64,000 nucleotides of DNA from Trichococcus shcherbakoviae (GTDB taxonomy: Bacteria; Bacillota; Bacilli; Lactobacillales; Aerococcaceae). The notes beneath the pieces were generated by a model that did no database searches, had not been told where the DNA came from, and worked only from the letters and a program-made list of their open reading frames with translations. Positions 1-7,096 of this stretch are shown here, piece by piece (within the stretch, counting starts at the first letter, position 1; every line of letters begins with the position of its first letter). The position numbers and the translations under genes are program-made. The DNA is taken from the NCBI RefSeq assembly GCF_963666195.1, contig NZ_OY762653.1, positions 744,001 through 808,000 on the forward strand, given 5' to 3'.

Positions 1-1089
1 GAAACGGGCGAACAATATTTTGATTTCTGCCGGGTCGCTGATTTCATAGCCCATTTGCGCAATCCGATCCACAAAGGCGTGGCGGCCGGAAAGTTTACCC
101 AACGGCAACGAATTGTGCTCCACACCGACCAATTGCGGCGTGATGATTTCGTAGGTTTCCGGATTCTTCAGCACGCCATCCTGATGGATACCGGATTCGT
201 GAGCGTAGGCGTTGCCACCGATGACAGCTTTGTTGCGCGGAATCGGCATGCCGGAAAGGCGGCTGACCAAATCGCTTGTGCGCTTCGTTTCCTTCAGGAC
301 CATACCGGTTTCTTTTTCATAATAGCTTTTGCGGATGTGAAGAGCGACCGCAACTTCTTCCAACGCCGTATTCCCTGCACGTTCGCCGATGCCGTTGATG
401 GTTCCTTCCACCCGCAGTGCGCCATTTTCGACTGCGGCCAAAGCGTTAGCCGTTGCCATGCCCAGATCGTCATGGCAATGGGAGGAGAAGATGACGTCAT
501 CAAAGCGGGTTACGTTTTGCTTCAGGTATTTGAACAGGTTACCGAACTCGGTCGGATTGGTGTAGCCAACCGTGTCAGGGATATTGATGACTGTTGCGCC
601 CTTTTCGATGGCCAGGTTGATGACTTCAACCAGGAAGTCCCAATCGCTTCGGGTAGCATCCTCCGGAGAGAACTGGACTTTCTCGAATTTTGATTTGGCA
701 TAAGCGATATGATGGGCCACTGACGCCAATACTTCTTCTTTGCTCATTTTCAGTTTGAATTCCATGTGGATGGGGCTGGTCGCGATGAAAATATGGATCT
801 GCGGATCGACTGCATCCCTCAAAGCATCGTAGGCAGCATCGATGTCCTTTTCGTTACAGCGGGCAAGTCCTGCTACTGTCATGTTTTTGACAGCGCCGGC
901 GATCGCTTTTACGGCCTCGAAGTCGCCTTCTGAAGAGATCGGGAAACCTGCTTCAATAACATCGATCCCCCATTTTTCCATCTGCAAGGCAATCTGCACC
1001 TTTTCCTTCGTATTGAAGTTCACACCAGGTGTCTGTTCCCCATCGCGCAGGGTCGTATCAAAGAATTGAATGTACTGTTTTTCGGTCAT
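1..1089 (-). CDS. leuA: 2-isopropylmalate synthase, C-terminus cut by window edge
   Basis: This is the first committed enzyme of leucine biosynthesis: it condenses 2-ketoisovalerate with acetyl-CoA in the cytoplasm. About 363 N-terminal residues are present of a family that usually runs to about 510, and the reading frame is open at base 1. It starts [19 protein letters not shown], the HMGL-type TIM-barrel entry with the metal-binding Asp and the TLRDGEQ motif. Further in are the [11 protein letters not shown] metal-ligand motif and NGIGERAGN. The start at 1089 has a GGAGGA ribosome site a few bases upstream. The C-terminal leucine-binding regulatory domain lies outside the window. The gene sits behind a leader peptide rich in terminal Leu codons and a terminator, so attenuation by leucine supply is likely. 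Confidence 0.95.
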   Translation of the reverse strand, partial: MTEKQYIQFFDTTLRDGEQTPGVNFNTKEKVQIALQMEKWGIDVIEAGFPISSEGDFEAVKAIAGAVKNMTVAGLARCNEKDIDAAYDALRDAVDPQIHIFIATSPIHMEFKLKMSKEEVLASVAHHIAYAKSKFEKVQFSPEDATRSDWDFLVEVINLAIEKGATVINIPDTVGYTNPTEFGNLFKYLKQNVTRFDDVIFSSHCHDDLGMATANALAAVENGALRVEGTINGIGERAGNTALEEVAVALHIRKSYYEKETGMVLKETKRTSDLVSRLSGMPIPRNKAVIGGNAYAHESGIHQDGVLKNPETYEIITPQLVGVEHNSLPLGKLSGRHAFVDRIAQMGYEISDPAEIKILFARF

Positions 1090-1153
1090 GGTCTTTTCCT
1101 CCGGTTCATTTTTCGTTTATTGGTTTCATTAAAGAATCATAAGAGTAAATTTC

Positions 1154-1188
1154 GAAAAAAAATGCATCCACAAATAATGGATGCATTT
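1154..1188 (-). terminator. Attenuator terminator upstream of leuA
   Basis: On the minus strand a hairpin of about 8-10 bp (AAATGCATCC / GGATGCATTT) is followed directly by a run of T. It lies between the leucine leader ORF and leuA, where an attenuator terminator belongs. The loop ATTATTTGT and adjoining CC can alternatively pair with an upstream segment (see the antiterminator entry). Confidence 0.85.
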
Positions 1189-1215
1189 CGAAGGTCAATA
1201 AATAATCGCTTCAGC

Positions 1216-1279
1216 CCCATTATTTGTCAATGCCAAGCAGGGCTCAAACGACTGATATTCCAGTGTCCAAGCCCTGCTA
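1216..1279 (-). promoter_or_regulatory. Leucine attenuator: pause hairpin and antiterminator arm
   Basis: Right after the leader stop codon the minus strand carries AGCAGGGCT and, about 30 bases later, AGCCCTGCT, a 9-bp hairpin. Next comes ACAAATAATGG, the exact complement of CCATTATTTGT in the loop and arm of the downstream terminator. The two pairings are mutually exclusive. This is the layout of ribosome-mediated attenuation: a ribosome stalled on Leu codons would free the antiterminator. The mechanism is inferred from the pairing. Confidence 0.7.
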
Positions 1280-1348
1280 TAATAATAAGCCGTTATAAGA
1301 AGGGGTTGTCCCCATGATTACGTTAGCTGATACGTTTGCATCTTCCAT
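1277..1348 (-). CDS. leu operon leader peptide, 23 aa ending in Leu-Leu-Leu
   Basis: This small ORF is too short for routine gene calling. It begins ATG at 1348, has an AGAGGAGGGG ribosome site upstream, and ends with three consecutive TTA leucine codons immediately before TAG (final residues SYNGLLL). It lies between a strong promoter and the attenuator terminator of leuA. Leader peptides of this kind sense charged tRNA-Leu by ribosome stalling; a comparable leucine-rich leader is known upstream of the leu-ilv operon in Lactococcus. The use of the rarer TTA codon three times fits a sensing role. Confidence 0.8.
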   Translation of the reverse strand: MEDANVSANVIMGTTPSYNGLLL

Positions 1349-1411
1349 GACGATCCCCTCCTCTTTTTTTGTAGCCTTCTAATTTTTCGTTAAGTTTTAT
1401 TATCGTATTCT

Positions 1412-1440
1412 CATTTTATGCAAAGTGGCTTCTTTTGTCA
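1412..1440 (-). promoter_or_regulatory. leuA leader promoter
   Basis: Minus-strand TTGACA (1435-1440), a 17-base spacer and TAAAAT (1412-1417) form a near-consensus housekeeping promoter. Transcription would begin roughly 55 bases before the leader peptide start. Confidence 0.8.
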
Positions 1441-1530
1441 ACCCCTTTTGCTGTTTCCTTACAAAATCATGTGACGGTGTGTGGAACCGGAGGAGCGCGG
1501 TGGACTGTGGTCGATGATTATGGTCCCCAA

Positions 1531-1657
1531 CTCCGATTAGGCCCCTTTCATCGGAGTTCACCGGTAACTTTCGGCTTCTCCTCCGGCGAAGCCTCGCTCA
1601 TCGGAGGAGGCAACTCTAAATGTTAGTCCAACTCCGGCGAGGCCTCCGTCCCCGGAG
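1531..1657. repeat. Hairpin array, family B (CTCCGG...CCGGAG), copy 1
   Basis: Three degenerate units begin at 1531, 1581 and 1632, a pitch of 50-51 bp. Each has a 6-7 bp stem of the CTCCGG/CCGGAG type around a 12-15 base loop, then a less conserved spacer of about 25 bases. The array lies in the 300-base gap between the leuA promoter and the terminator of the ABC binding-protein gene. The short ORF that crosses it is judged spurious. A second array of the same family lies at 37519-37645. Confidence 0.7.
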
Positions 1658-1683
1658 CAGAGCGATATAATCTCAGGCAGTAC

Positions 1684-1730
1684 ACTAAAAACGAGGTTGC
1701 CGCACTTTTAGTGGGGGCAGCCTCGTTTTT
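1684..1730 (-). terminator. Terminator of ABC binding-protein gene
   Basis: Arms AACGAGG.TGCC and GGCA.CCTCGTT flank a central loop, with T runs on both sides. It lies just past the stop codon at 1741 and would end transcription on the minus strand. Confidence 0.85.
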
Positions 1731-1740
1731 GATGGATAAC

Positions 1741-2748
1741 TTATTCCGGTAATTTGATGCTGTCTGGATCGATTCCCAGTGCTTCAGCCATCTCTTCATT
1801 TATGACCAATTGCAGTGTCTCAGGGAATTGGACAGGCAATTCGGAAGGAAGCTTGCCTTCTTCCAGAATCTGCAAAGCCATTTCGCCTGTCTGGCGGCCT
1901 AATTCCTTGAAGTCGATGCCGTAAGTCGCGAGACCGCCAGCTTCAACCATTTCTGTTGCGCCAGGAATGACCGGGATTTTTGCTTCCATAGCGATTTGGC
2001 CGACAGTGGCCATCGTGCTGGATAAGGTGTTGTCCGTTGGGATGTAGATCGCATCGACTTTTTGGACCAATGACTCCATCACTTGTTGGACGTCATTGGT
2101 AGAGGTAACAGTCATGATTTCGACATTCACGCCTGCTGCTTCCAACAAGGCTTTCGCTTGATCGCTCTGTACAATGGAATTCATCTCGCTGGAGTTGAAG
2201 ATGATACCGACTGTTTCCGCACTAGGTACGATCGACAACAACAATTCGATCTGTTTGTCCATCGGTGCTTGGTCGCTTGTTCCGGTGATGTTCGCGCCTG
2301 GTTCTTCTGCACTTGCTACAAGCCCAGCATCGATCGGATCGGTTACGGCGGTGAACAGGACTGCATTTTCTTTTTCAGCGTTCGCTATTGCTTGTGAAGC
2401 TGGTGTCGAGATCCCTAAAATGAGGTCGTTGCTGCCGGCTAAACGCTCTGCCATACTCTGCAGATTGGCTTGGTCACCCTGAGCATTTTGGTAATCCACA
2501 ATCAGATTGTCGCCTTCAACATAACCGGCTTCCTCCAAAACTTCCAAGAAACCTGCGCGTGCTGCTGATAAGGATTCGTGTTCAAGGATCTGCAGGATTC
2601 CGATACGCACAGCATCCGCTGATACTGTTGAGCTTGCTGCGGAAGAATCCGTCGCTTCTTCTGTACCGCCGGCGCATGCACCGAGCAGCAAAGCAGAAGT
2701 CAGTGCCAATGTTGTCGCTACTTTCTTTTTCCAATCCATTCCAATCAT
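1741..2748 (-). CDS. ABC transporter substrate-binding lipoprotein (ABC_sub_bind/TrpX family)
   Basis: This 335-residue secreted lipoprotein has a basic N-terminus, a hydrophobic stretch and the lipobox LLGAC (Cys about 24), followed by an acidic and Ser/Thr-rich linker. The body (VRIGILQILEHESLSAARAGF ... LTSTSTPASQAIAN-like, then AVTDPIDAGLV) matches the periplasmic-binding-like family PF04392, whose members feed ABC importers; some are proposed to carry tryptophan or other aromatic compounds. No permease or ATPase gene is adjacent, so the partner must be elsewhere. The ATG at 2748 has AGGGGG eight bases upstream; an in-frame ATG three codons later is possible. Expression seems controlled by a leader ORF and terminator directly upstream. 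The ligand cannot be told from sequence. Confidence 0.85.
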   Translation of the reverse strand: MIGMDWKKKVATTLALTSALLLGACAGGTEEATDSSAASSTVSADAVRIGILQILEHESLSAARAGFLEVLEEAGYVEGDNLIVDYQNAQGDQANLQSMAERLAGSNDLILGISTPASQAIANAEKENAVLFTAVTDPIDAGLVASAEEPGANITGTSDQAPMDKQIELLLSIVPSAETVGIIFNSSEMNSIVQSDQAKALLEAAGVNVEIMTVTSTNDVQQVMESLVQKVDAIYIPTDNTLSSTMATVGQIAMEAKIPVIPGATEMVEAGGLATYGIDFKELGRQTGEMALQILEEGKLPSELPVQFPETLQLVINEEMAEALGIDPDSIKLPE

Positions 2749-2815
2749 TTCATTTCCCCCTATTTTTTGATTTGTGCGAGAACTGCTTAGGCAATCAATC
2801 GCTAGTCCCTAGTAC

Positions 2816-2855
2816 GAAAAAGCCCATTCAGATAAAATTATCCAAATGGGCTTTT
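2816..2855 (-). terminator. Leader terminator before the ABC binding-protein gene
   Basis: Minus-strand arms AAAAGCCCATT and AATGGGCTTTTT enclose a loop of about 17 bases, and the 3' arm ends in T's. It begins at the stop codon of a 13-codon leader ORF and lies about 70 bases before the structural gene, so it is placed as an attenuator rather than an end-of-operon terminator. Confidence 0.75.
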
Positions 2856-2895
2856 ACTGATGATGGGACTGCGGCACTTTTGTTTGCGGTTGCAT
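2854..2895 (-). CDS. Putative 13-aa leader peptide (MQPQTKVPQSHHQ)
   Basis: A minus-strand ORF with a strong AGGAGG ribosome site six bases before ATG encodes MQPQTKVPQSHHQ and stops at the first bases of the terminator hairpin. A TTGACA box lies about 60-70 bases upstream with an A/T-rich -10 candidate. The peptide has four Gln, two Pro and two adjacent His codons but no Trp or Leu run, so the sensed signal is unclear. Translation through the stop codon would physically interfere with the hairpin. This is a hypothesis from layout. Confidence 0.45.
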   Translation of the reverse strand: MQPQTKVPQSHHQ

Positions 2896-3009
2896 AAATC
2901 CTCCTAGCACATTAGTTATTTGCTTTCAGTTTATAAGAATTAAATAAGGATGTCAACGATAAAATTAAATTCAGATGAGCGTATTCTCATTTTCCGGAAT
3001 ATCGATTGA

Positions 3010-3585
3010 TTATTGGATCAGCAGGCGATGCTCTGTAGGCTTCAGTAACTTCCAAACCAATTTCGGATCGGCCTTCTGATCCAGATATAATGCTTCATCT
3101 TCAGGATCCAGTATCACCGGCATGCGATCATGGATGGCATGCATCTGTTCATTGGCGGCAGTGGTGATGATGGAAAAAGCCGTAAAAGGTTTCCCAGTTT
3201 CATCCTGATACGTCTTCAATATACCGGCCATCGAAAAAATCGGGATATCCGCTACGGCAATTTTTCGCTTCAACTTCTCTTCGCCGACTTTCTCCCATTC
3301 AAAGAATGCAGTCGCCGGCACCAGACAGCGTGCTGTCCGGAAAGGCTGGCTGAACGTCGGCTTTTCAAGGATGGTTTCCGCCCTGGCGTTGATTAAAGGG
3401 CGCTTAGCGAAAGGCTCCACAAATCCCCATTTGTGGTGAAAAAGCTTGTTGCCCGACACTATCAGCGGTGTGCTGTTGGTCGGAAATATTTCCGCACGCT
3501 CTTCGACATCCTCTTCCATTTCCCCCAACAAGTACCTTTCCCACAATTCCCTCTTTGTCGCTTCAAGCGCATAACGTCCGCACAT
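3010..3585 (-). CDS. SOS response-associated peptidase (SRAP/YedK/HMCES family)
   Basis: 191 residues, the usual length for the family. The protein begins MCGRYALE, so after Met removal the catalytic Cys2 is N-terminal, as needed to form a thiazolidine crosslink with abasic sites in single-stranded DNA. Other family marks are INARAET, RCLVPATAFFEWEK and MHAIHDRMPVIL, the last carrying the conserved His. Family members shield abasic sites during replication. The gene appears monocistronic on the minus strand; no clear SOS box was seen upstream, and no convincing terminator downstream. Confidence 0.92.
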   Translation of the reverse strand: MCGRYALEATKRELWERYLLGEMEEDVEERAEIFPTNSTPLIVSGNKLFHHKWGFVEPFAKRPLINARAETILEKPTFSQPFRTARCLVPATAFFEWEKVGEEKLKRKIAVADIPIFSMAGILKTYQDETGKPFTAFSIITTAANEQMHAIHDRMPVILDPEDEALYLDQKADPKLVWKLLKPTEHRLLIQ

Positions 3586-3650
3586 ACTCCCGTCCCCTCT
3601 CCGTTTGGCTTTCCTTGATACCGATTATAAGGGAGACAGAAGCGTTATAC

Positions 3651-3682
3651 AAAAAAAGACGTCCGCCAGGGAACGTCTTTTT
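3651..3682 (-). terminator. Terminator of DUF554 gene
   Basis: AAAGACGT and ACGTCTTT arms with an 11-base loop and T runs on both sides lie a few bases after the DUF554 stop codon. The hairpin separates it from the SRAP gene. Confidence 0.85.
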
Positions 3683-3688
3683 CATTAT

Positions 3689-4375
3689 TCACATAAAAAA
3701 TCCGAAAAGGATCGGGAAAAAGACTGCAGGCGCATAATTCATGATTTTCAGATCTGTCAGCTTCAACATGTTGAGTGCCAGGCCGACAATCAAAAGAGAG
3801 CCCACGCAGGTCATTTCATTGATCACAGAATCAGTCAGAAGCGGCGCCAGGACATTCGCAAAAAGCGAAATGCCTCCTTCATAAACGAGGATCAGCCCGG
3901 CTGAAAGGAGCACACCGATGCCCAAACTGGATGCCATCACGATGGCTGCGATACCGTCGATCAGCGACTTCGCAAATAACGTGTCATGATTTCCTGTCAA
4001 ACCGCTCTGCAGAGCCCCGACAATCGCCATCGCGCCGACACAGAACAATAGACTTGCTGTAACGAACCCATTAGAAACAGAATGTTCCTTATTATCAGAA
4101 GATACCCGGCTTTCTATTTCATCGCCCAGCTGATTGATTTTTTTATCCAGATCGATCCATTCGCCAACCAAAGTCCCAAATACCATCGATAGGATGGTGA
4201 TCAAAATATTTTCGCCCTTCAACATGCCACTCACGCCTATGTAAAGGACACACAGAGCCAAAGCGTTCATCACTGCACTGGCTATCCTATCCGATAAACC
4301 TTTCTTCAAAGCCAGACCGATACTGCCTCCCAAAATAATGGCAGCACTGTTGACCAAACTTCCCAACAAAACCAT
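3689..4375 (-). CDS. DUF554 family membrane protein (YdfK/YqgA-like)
   Basis: 228 residues with about six to seven hydrophobic segments. The N-terminus MVLLGSLVNSAAIILGGSIG and the internal FCVGAMAIVGALQSGL and KSLIDGIAAIVMASSLGIGV motifs are typical of DUF554, a family of unknown function proposed to be an inner-membrane transporter. A short hydrophilic stretch (DSRVSSDNKEHSV-like region, residues about 85-105) separates the membrane segments. It looks like a single-gene unit. I do not assign a substrate. Confidence 0.88.
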   Translation of the reverse strand: MVLLGSLVNSAAIILGGSIGLALKKGLSDRIASAVMNALALCVLYIGVSGMLKGENILITILSMVFGTLVGEWIDLDKKINQLGDEIESRVSSDNKEHSVSNGFVTASLLFCVGAMAIVGALQSGLTGNHDTLFAKSLIDGIAAIVMASSLGIGVLLSAGLILVYEGGISLFANVLAPLLTDSVINEMTCVGSLLIVGLALNMLKLTDLKIMNYAPAVFFPILFGFFM

Positions 4376-4522
4376 TTAATCCCCTCCAACTGTTGTTACG
4401 TGTATCCTGATTACGTGATTCGAATACTTGCTTTTCTGCAAGCTCAGTACGTATCAGTATAGCCGCTTGCTTTCAGAAAATCAATGGACGAAAGGTGACG
4501 GAAGCATTTGTCTGGGAATGCG

Positions 4523-4551
4523 AAAAGACCACCATGTTACCAATGGCGGCC
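4523..4551 (-). terminator. Terminator after FMN reductase gene
   Basis: On the minus strand GGCCGCCATT and ATGGTGGTC pair around GGTAAC and are followed by TTTT. It lies about 30 bases after the stop at 4582. Confidence 0.7.
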
Positions 4552-4581
4552 TCCTCTCATCATTCATGTTCTTCTATACTG

Positions 4582-5139
4582 TTACCGGATTGTTTTCAAT
4601 GCTCCGGACCATTTGATCAATTCATTGAACATTGCTGTCGCATTGCCCGCATGATAATCGTTCGGCACAAAATTGCTCATGTTCTCGAAATCAGTCATCA
4701 ATGAGAAGTTCACGGTTGTGTGCACTGTCGCTACGCTCAATTCGCCTAGGATGACGCGCATGTTTTCGTGTGCGCGGGCCCCTCCCAAGCTTCCGTATCC
4801 TACAAATCCGGCTGCTTTATCGGCAACTTCAGGTTTCAGGAAATCCAACGCATTCTTCAAAGCGCCACCGACTGCATGGTTGTATTCAGGTGTCACAAAC
4901 ACGTATCCGTCGAATGAAGCCATTTTTTCTGACCAAGCTTGGATCGCTGCGCCAGCTGCTGCTTGACGGTCTTCCGGCAATTTAGCGCCCAACAAAGGCA
5001 AGTCATAGTCTGCTAAAGCTACGATTTCGTATTCGATGCCGCCGTCATTGCGTTTTTCGGCAAATTCATGGATCCATTCTGATACTGCTGCTGAGTTTCT
5101 TCCTTCACGTACGCTTCCTGAGATAATTCCGATTTTCAT
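4582..5139 (-). CDS. NADPH-dependent FMN reductase / flavodoxin-like oxidoreductase
   Basis: 185 residues when started at MKIGIISGSVREGRNS (5139), the conserved beginning of the NADPH-dependent FMN reductase fold, where the SGSVREGRNS loop binds the FMN phosphate. FVTPEYNHAVGGALKNALDFL is the second flavin/dimer signature, and GYGSLGGARAHENMR follows. Such enzymes reduce FMN, quinones or azo dyes. The frame stays open upstream to 5319, with an alternative TTG near 5232 behind GGAGG, but AAAGGGG before 5139 and family alignment favour the shorter form. Upstream are two operator-like repeats resembling MhqR boxes, which would fit quinone or aldehyde stress control. Confidence 0.88.
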   Translation of the reverse strand: MKIGIISGSVREGRNSAAVSEWIHEFAEKRNDGGIEYEIVALADYDLPLLGAKLPEDRQAAAGAAIQAWSEKMASFDGYVFVTPEYNHAVGGALKNALDFLKPEVADKAAGFVGYGSLGGARAHENMRVILGELSVATVHTTVNFSLMTDFENMSNFVPNDYHAGNATAMFNELIKWSGALKTIR

Positions 5140-5197
5140 AGTTGTTTTCCCCTTTTCGTCTGTTGTTATTGTTGTATTTTTATTTCCAAACAAAGCA

Positions 5198-5362
5198 TTA
5201 CTAATTCGAGATATTATAGATGTGTTTCCCAATTTTTTTCCTCCATGCACTTGTTTTTCAATGAAGGACTCACCTTCACCTCTCTTACATTTCGTAAGCT
5301 TGATATTATTATGCCACATCCCGGAATGTATTTCAAGTTATATATTCACGAATTCGAGATAT
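5198..5362 (-). promoter_or_regulatory. FMN reductase promoter with two MhqR-like operator boxes
   Basis: A promoter lies on the minus strand: TTGAAA (5331-5336), a 17-base spacer, CATAAT (5308-5313). Two copies of AATTCGAGATAT lie at 5342-5362 (just upstream of -35, with a partly matching left half TATTCACG) and at 5198-5216 (in the transcribed leader). They resemble the MhqR palindrome described in Bacillus, TATCTCGAATTCGAGATA. The regulator gene itself is not in the window. Confidence 0.6.
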
Positions 5363-5368
5363 TTTTTA

Positions 5369-5410
5369 AAAAAAAAACATCCATCCCGTCATACAGCGGT
5401 TTTGGATGCT
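5369..5410 (-). terminator. Terminator of birA-bioY
   Basis: Minus-strand GCATCC...GGATG hairpin, with an inner AACCG/CGG stem, followed by about ten T's. It lies about 35 bases after the bioY stop. Confidence 0.75.
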
Positions 5411-5444
5411 TTTAAATCATTCATTTTTTTTGCAAAAACCTAAA

Positions 5445-5972
5445 TCAATGCTGGAATACGCGCACACGACCTTTTAAACGATCAGCCAGGATGATGGCCA
5501 ACACGGCTTTGGCGATGTCCCCTGGAATGAATAACAACATGCCCATCTGGAAAATTGCAGCCAAGTCGAATTGATTGCCCATGACAACATTCAGGATCAT
5601 CGCCATGTAAGGCAAACCGATTGCGTACATGACGATCGTGCCGGCAACAGCTGAGATCCCATAATTCAAGAAGCTTCCTTCTTTATTATGCACGAGATAG
5701 GAAATCAAAGTAGCCGCTGCAATAAATCCAAACACAAACCCGAAGCTAGGAGTCAAAAAGGCTTGGAATCCTCCAAGCAATAATTTCAGTAATAAAGGCA
5801 GCAGTTGCGCAAAAAAGGCCGCTTTTGGACGCAAGAAGAAGCCGGTCAGCAGCACCATAAGTGTCTGCAAAGTGATCGGAACGGGGCCGACGGGGATGCT
5901 CAGGAAGCCGCTGACGAATGTCAAAGCCGCGAATATGCTTATTTGGGTCAAATCTCTTGTTGATAATTTCAT
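5445..5972 (-). CDS. bioY: Biotin transporter substrate-specific S component
   Basis: 175 residues when started at MKLSTRDLTQISIF (5972). BioY is the membrane substrate-capture subunit of the ECF-type biotin importer. About six hydrophobic helices are visible, including the family signature around LTGFFLRPKAAFFAQLLPLLLKLL and GYIPGDIAKA-like MLLFIPGDIAKAVLA near the C-terminus. The frame could begin 15 codons earlier, but that part is birA read in another frame; the chosen ATG lies one base after the birA stop with GAAGGAAA before it, so the two are translationally coupled. The ECF ATPases and T component are not in the window. Pairing with birA supports biotin uptake rather than synthesis. 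Confidence 0.92.
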   Translation of the reverse strand: MKLSTRDLTQISIFAALTFVSGFLSIPVGPVPITLQTLMVLLTGFFLRPKAAFFAQLLPLLLKLLLGGFQAFLTPSFGFVFGFIAAATLISYLVHNKEGSFLNYGISAVAGTIVMYAIGLPYMAMILNVVMGNQFDLAAIFQMGMLLFIPGDIAKAVLAIILADRLKGRVRVFQH

Positions 5973-5973
5973 G

Positions 5974-6966
5974 TTATTTTCCTTCTCTCTTTTTGATTTT
6001 GATGCTGATTTCGCCATAGGTCAGGGTTTTCGTTTCCCCATTTGGCAATGCTACAACTAGTCCGCCATCGTCGTCGATTGCGATCGCTTTGGCTTCGATC
6101 GTTTCGCTTCCTTGCGGGAAAGTGACTTGTTCACCCAAGACGAAGCAACGTTTGCGGTACTCGTCCAAGTAGGAACGGGATGCCAAATCAGGGTAAAGGA
6201 CATAAAAACGGTTGAGTATTTCGGCAGCCATTTGGTTCCGTGTCACCATGGCATTTTTTGAATCGAACAACGTACCGGCAATCGATTGGATTTCATCAGG
6301 AAAATCCGTTTCAGGCGCCCGGAAGTTAAGGCCAATCCCTAAAATGATTGTTCCGATCGTCCGCGATTCCATATCCATTATCCCTTCCGTCAGGATGCCG
6401 CAGACTTTCCTGCCATCCAGGAAGATATCATTCACCCATTTGATTTGGGGTTCTTTTCCTGTCAATGTTTCGATCGCCTGACAGACGGCCACAGCGGCGG
6501 CAGTTGTGATCAAAGTGGCGTTATCCAGATCAGCAACCGGCTTCAAAACCAAACTCATGTACAGGCCCGATTCGCTCGGCGAGTGGAAAACTCTACCCAA
6601 GCGCCCTCTGCCCTTTGTCTGTTCTTCCGATAGGATCACGCCTTCGAAGGTCGCTTCTTCATTGACGATCCGTTTGGCCTCCAAGTTGGTCGAATCGATT
6701 GTTTTGTGCGCAATGATCCGGTGATTTTTCAGCGCTTCCGATAATAGCGGCACGATTGCGGCCTCCGACAACAAATCGGTTTCTATGGATAACTGATACC
6801 CTTTATTCGTCGTTGCTTCTATTTGATAACCCTCTTTTTTCAGCCCATTGATTGCTTTCCACACGGATGTTCTGGATACTTCCAACTGATCAGCCAAATC
6901 TTGGCCGGAAATACTTTCGCCTTTGTGCTGCTCCAGAAACTGCAGAACTTTCTCCTTTGTTGACAT
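5974..6966 (-). CDS. birA: Bifunctional biotin-protein ligase / biotin repressor
   Basis: 330 residues from ATG at 6966, which has GGAGGGAAAGG directly upstream; a longer frame to 7164 has no support. Residues about 1-60 form a winged helix (ISGQDLADQLEVSRTSVWKAINGLKKEGYQI), then the ligase core with GRGRLGRVFHSP (biotinyl-AMP loop), KWVNDIFLDGRKVCGIL and the C-terminal SH3-like cap. The protein attaches biotin to carboxylases and, because it keeps the DNA-binding domain, probably represses biotin uptake genes. It forms an operon with bioY. I did not find a clear BirA operator nearby. Confidence 0.95.
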   Translation of the reverse strand: MSTKEKVLQFLEQHKGESISGQDLADQLEVSRTSVWKAINGLKKEGYQIEATTNKGYQLSIETDLLSEAAIVPLLSEALKNHRIIAHKTIDSTNLEAKRIVNEEATFEGVILSEEQTKGRGRLGRVFHSPSESGLYMSLVLKPVADLDNATLITTAAAVAVCQAIETLTGKEPQIKWVNDIFLDGRKVCGILTEGIMDMESRTIGTIILGIGLNFRAPETDFPDEIQSIAGTLFDSKNAMVTRNQMAAEILNRFYVLYPDLASRSYLDEYRKRCFVLGEQVTFPQGSETIEAKAIAIDDDGGLVVALPNGETKTLTYGEISIKIKKREGK

Positions 6967-6988
6967 CCTTTCCCTCCATTCTCTTCTA

Positions 6989-7021
6989 TAAAAAAACCAC
7001 CACTTGAACCGAAGTGATGGT
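6989..7021 (-). terminator. Terminator of class IV aminotransferase gene
   Basis: ACCATCACTT and AAGTGGTGGT pair around CGGTTC on the minus strand, then seven T's. It lies between the aminotransferase stop and the birA ribosome site. Confidence 0.85.
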
Positions 7022-7096
7022 CTCAATGCTGTATTCAGTTTAACCTCTCGCCGGCCCTTTGTCAACCCGCCGAGAAAAATGGGTAACAATGTTTTT

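Noticed and set aside
1435-1626. Short plus-strand ORF of 63 codons
   Set aside because: It runs through a hairpin array, has no clear ribosome site and resembles no family.
5140-5319. N-terminal extension of the FMN reductase to 245 residues
   Set aside because: The promoter and an operator-like box lie in or beside this stretch, the family starts at MKIGIISGS, and AAAGGGG stands before that codon. The internal TTG with GGAGG was noted but not preferred.
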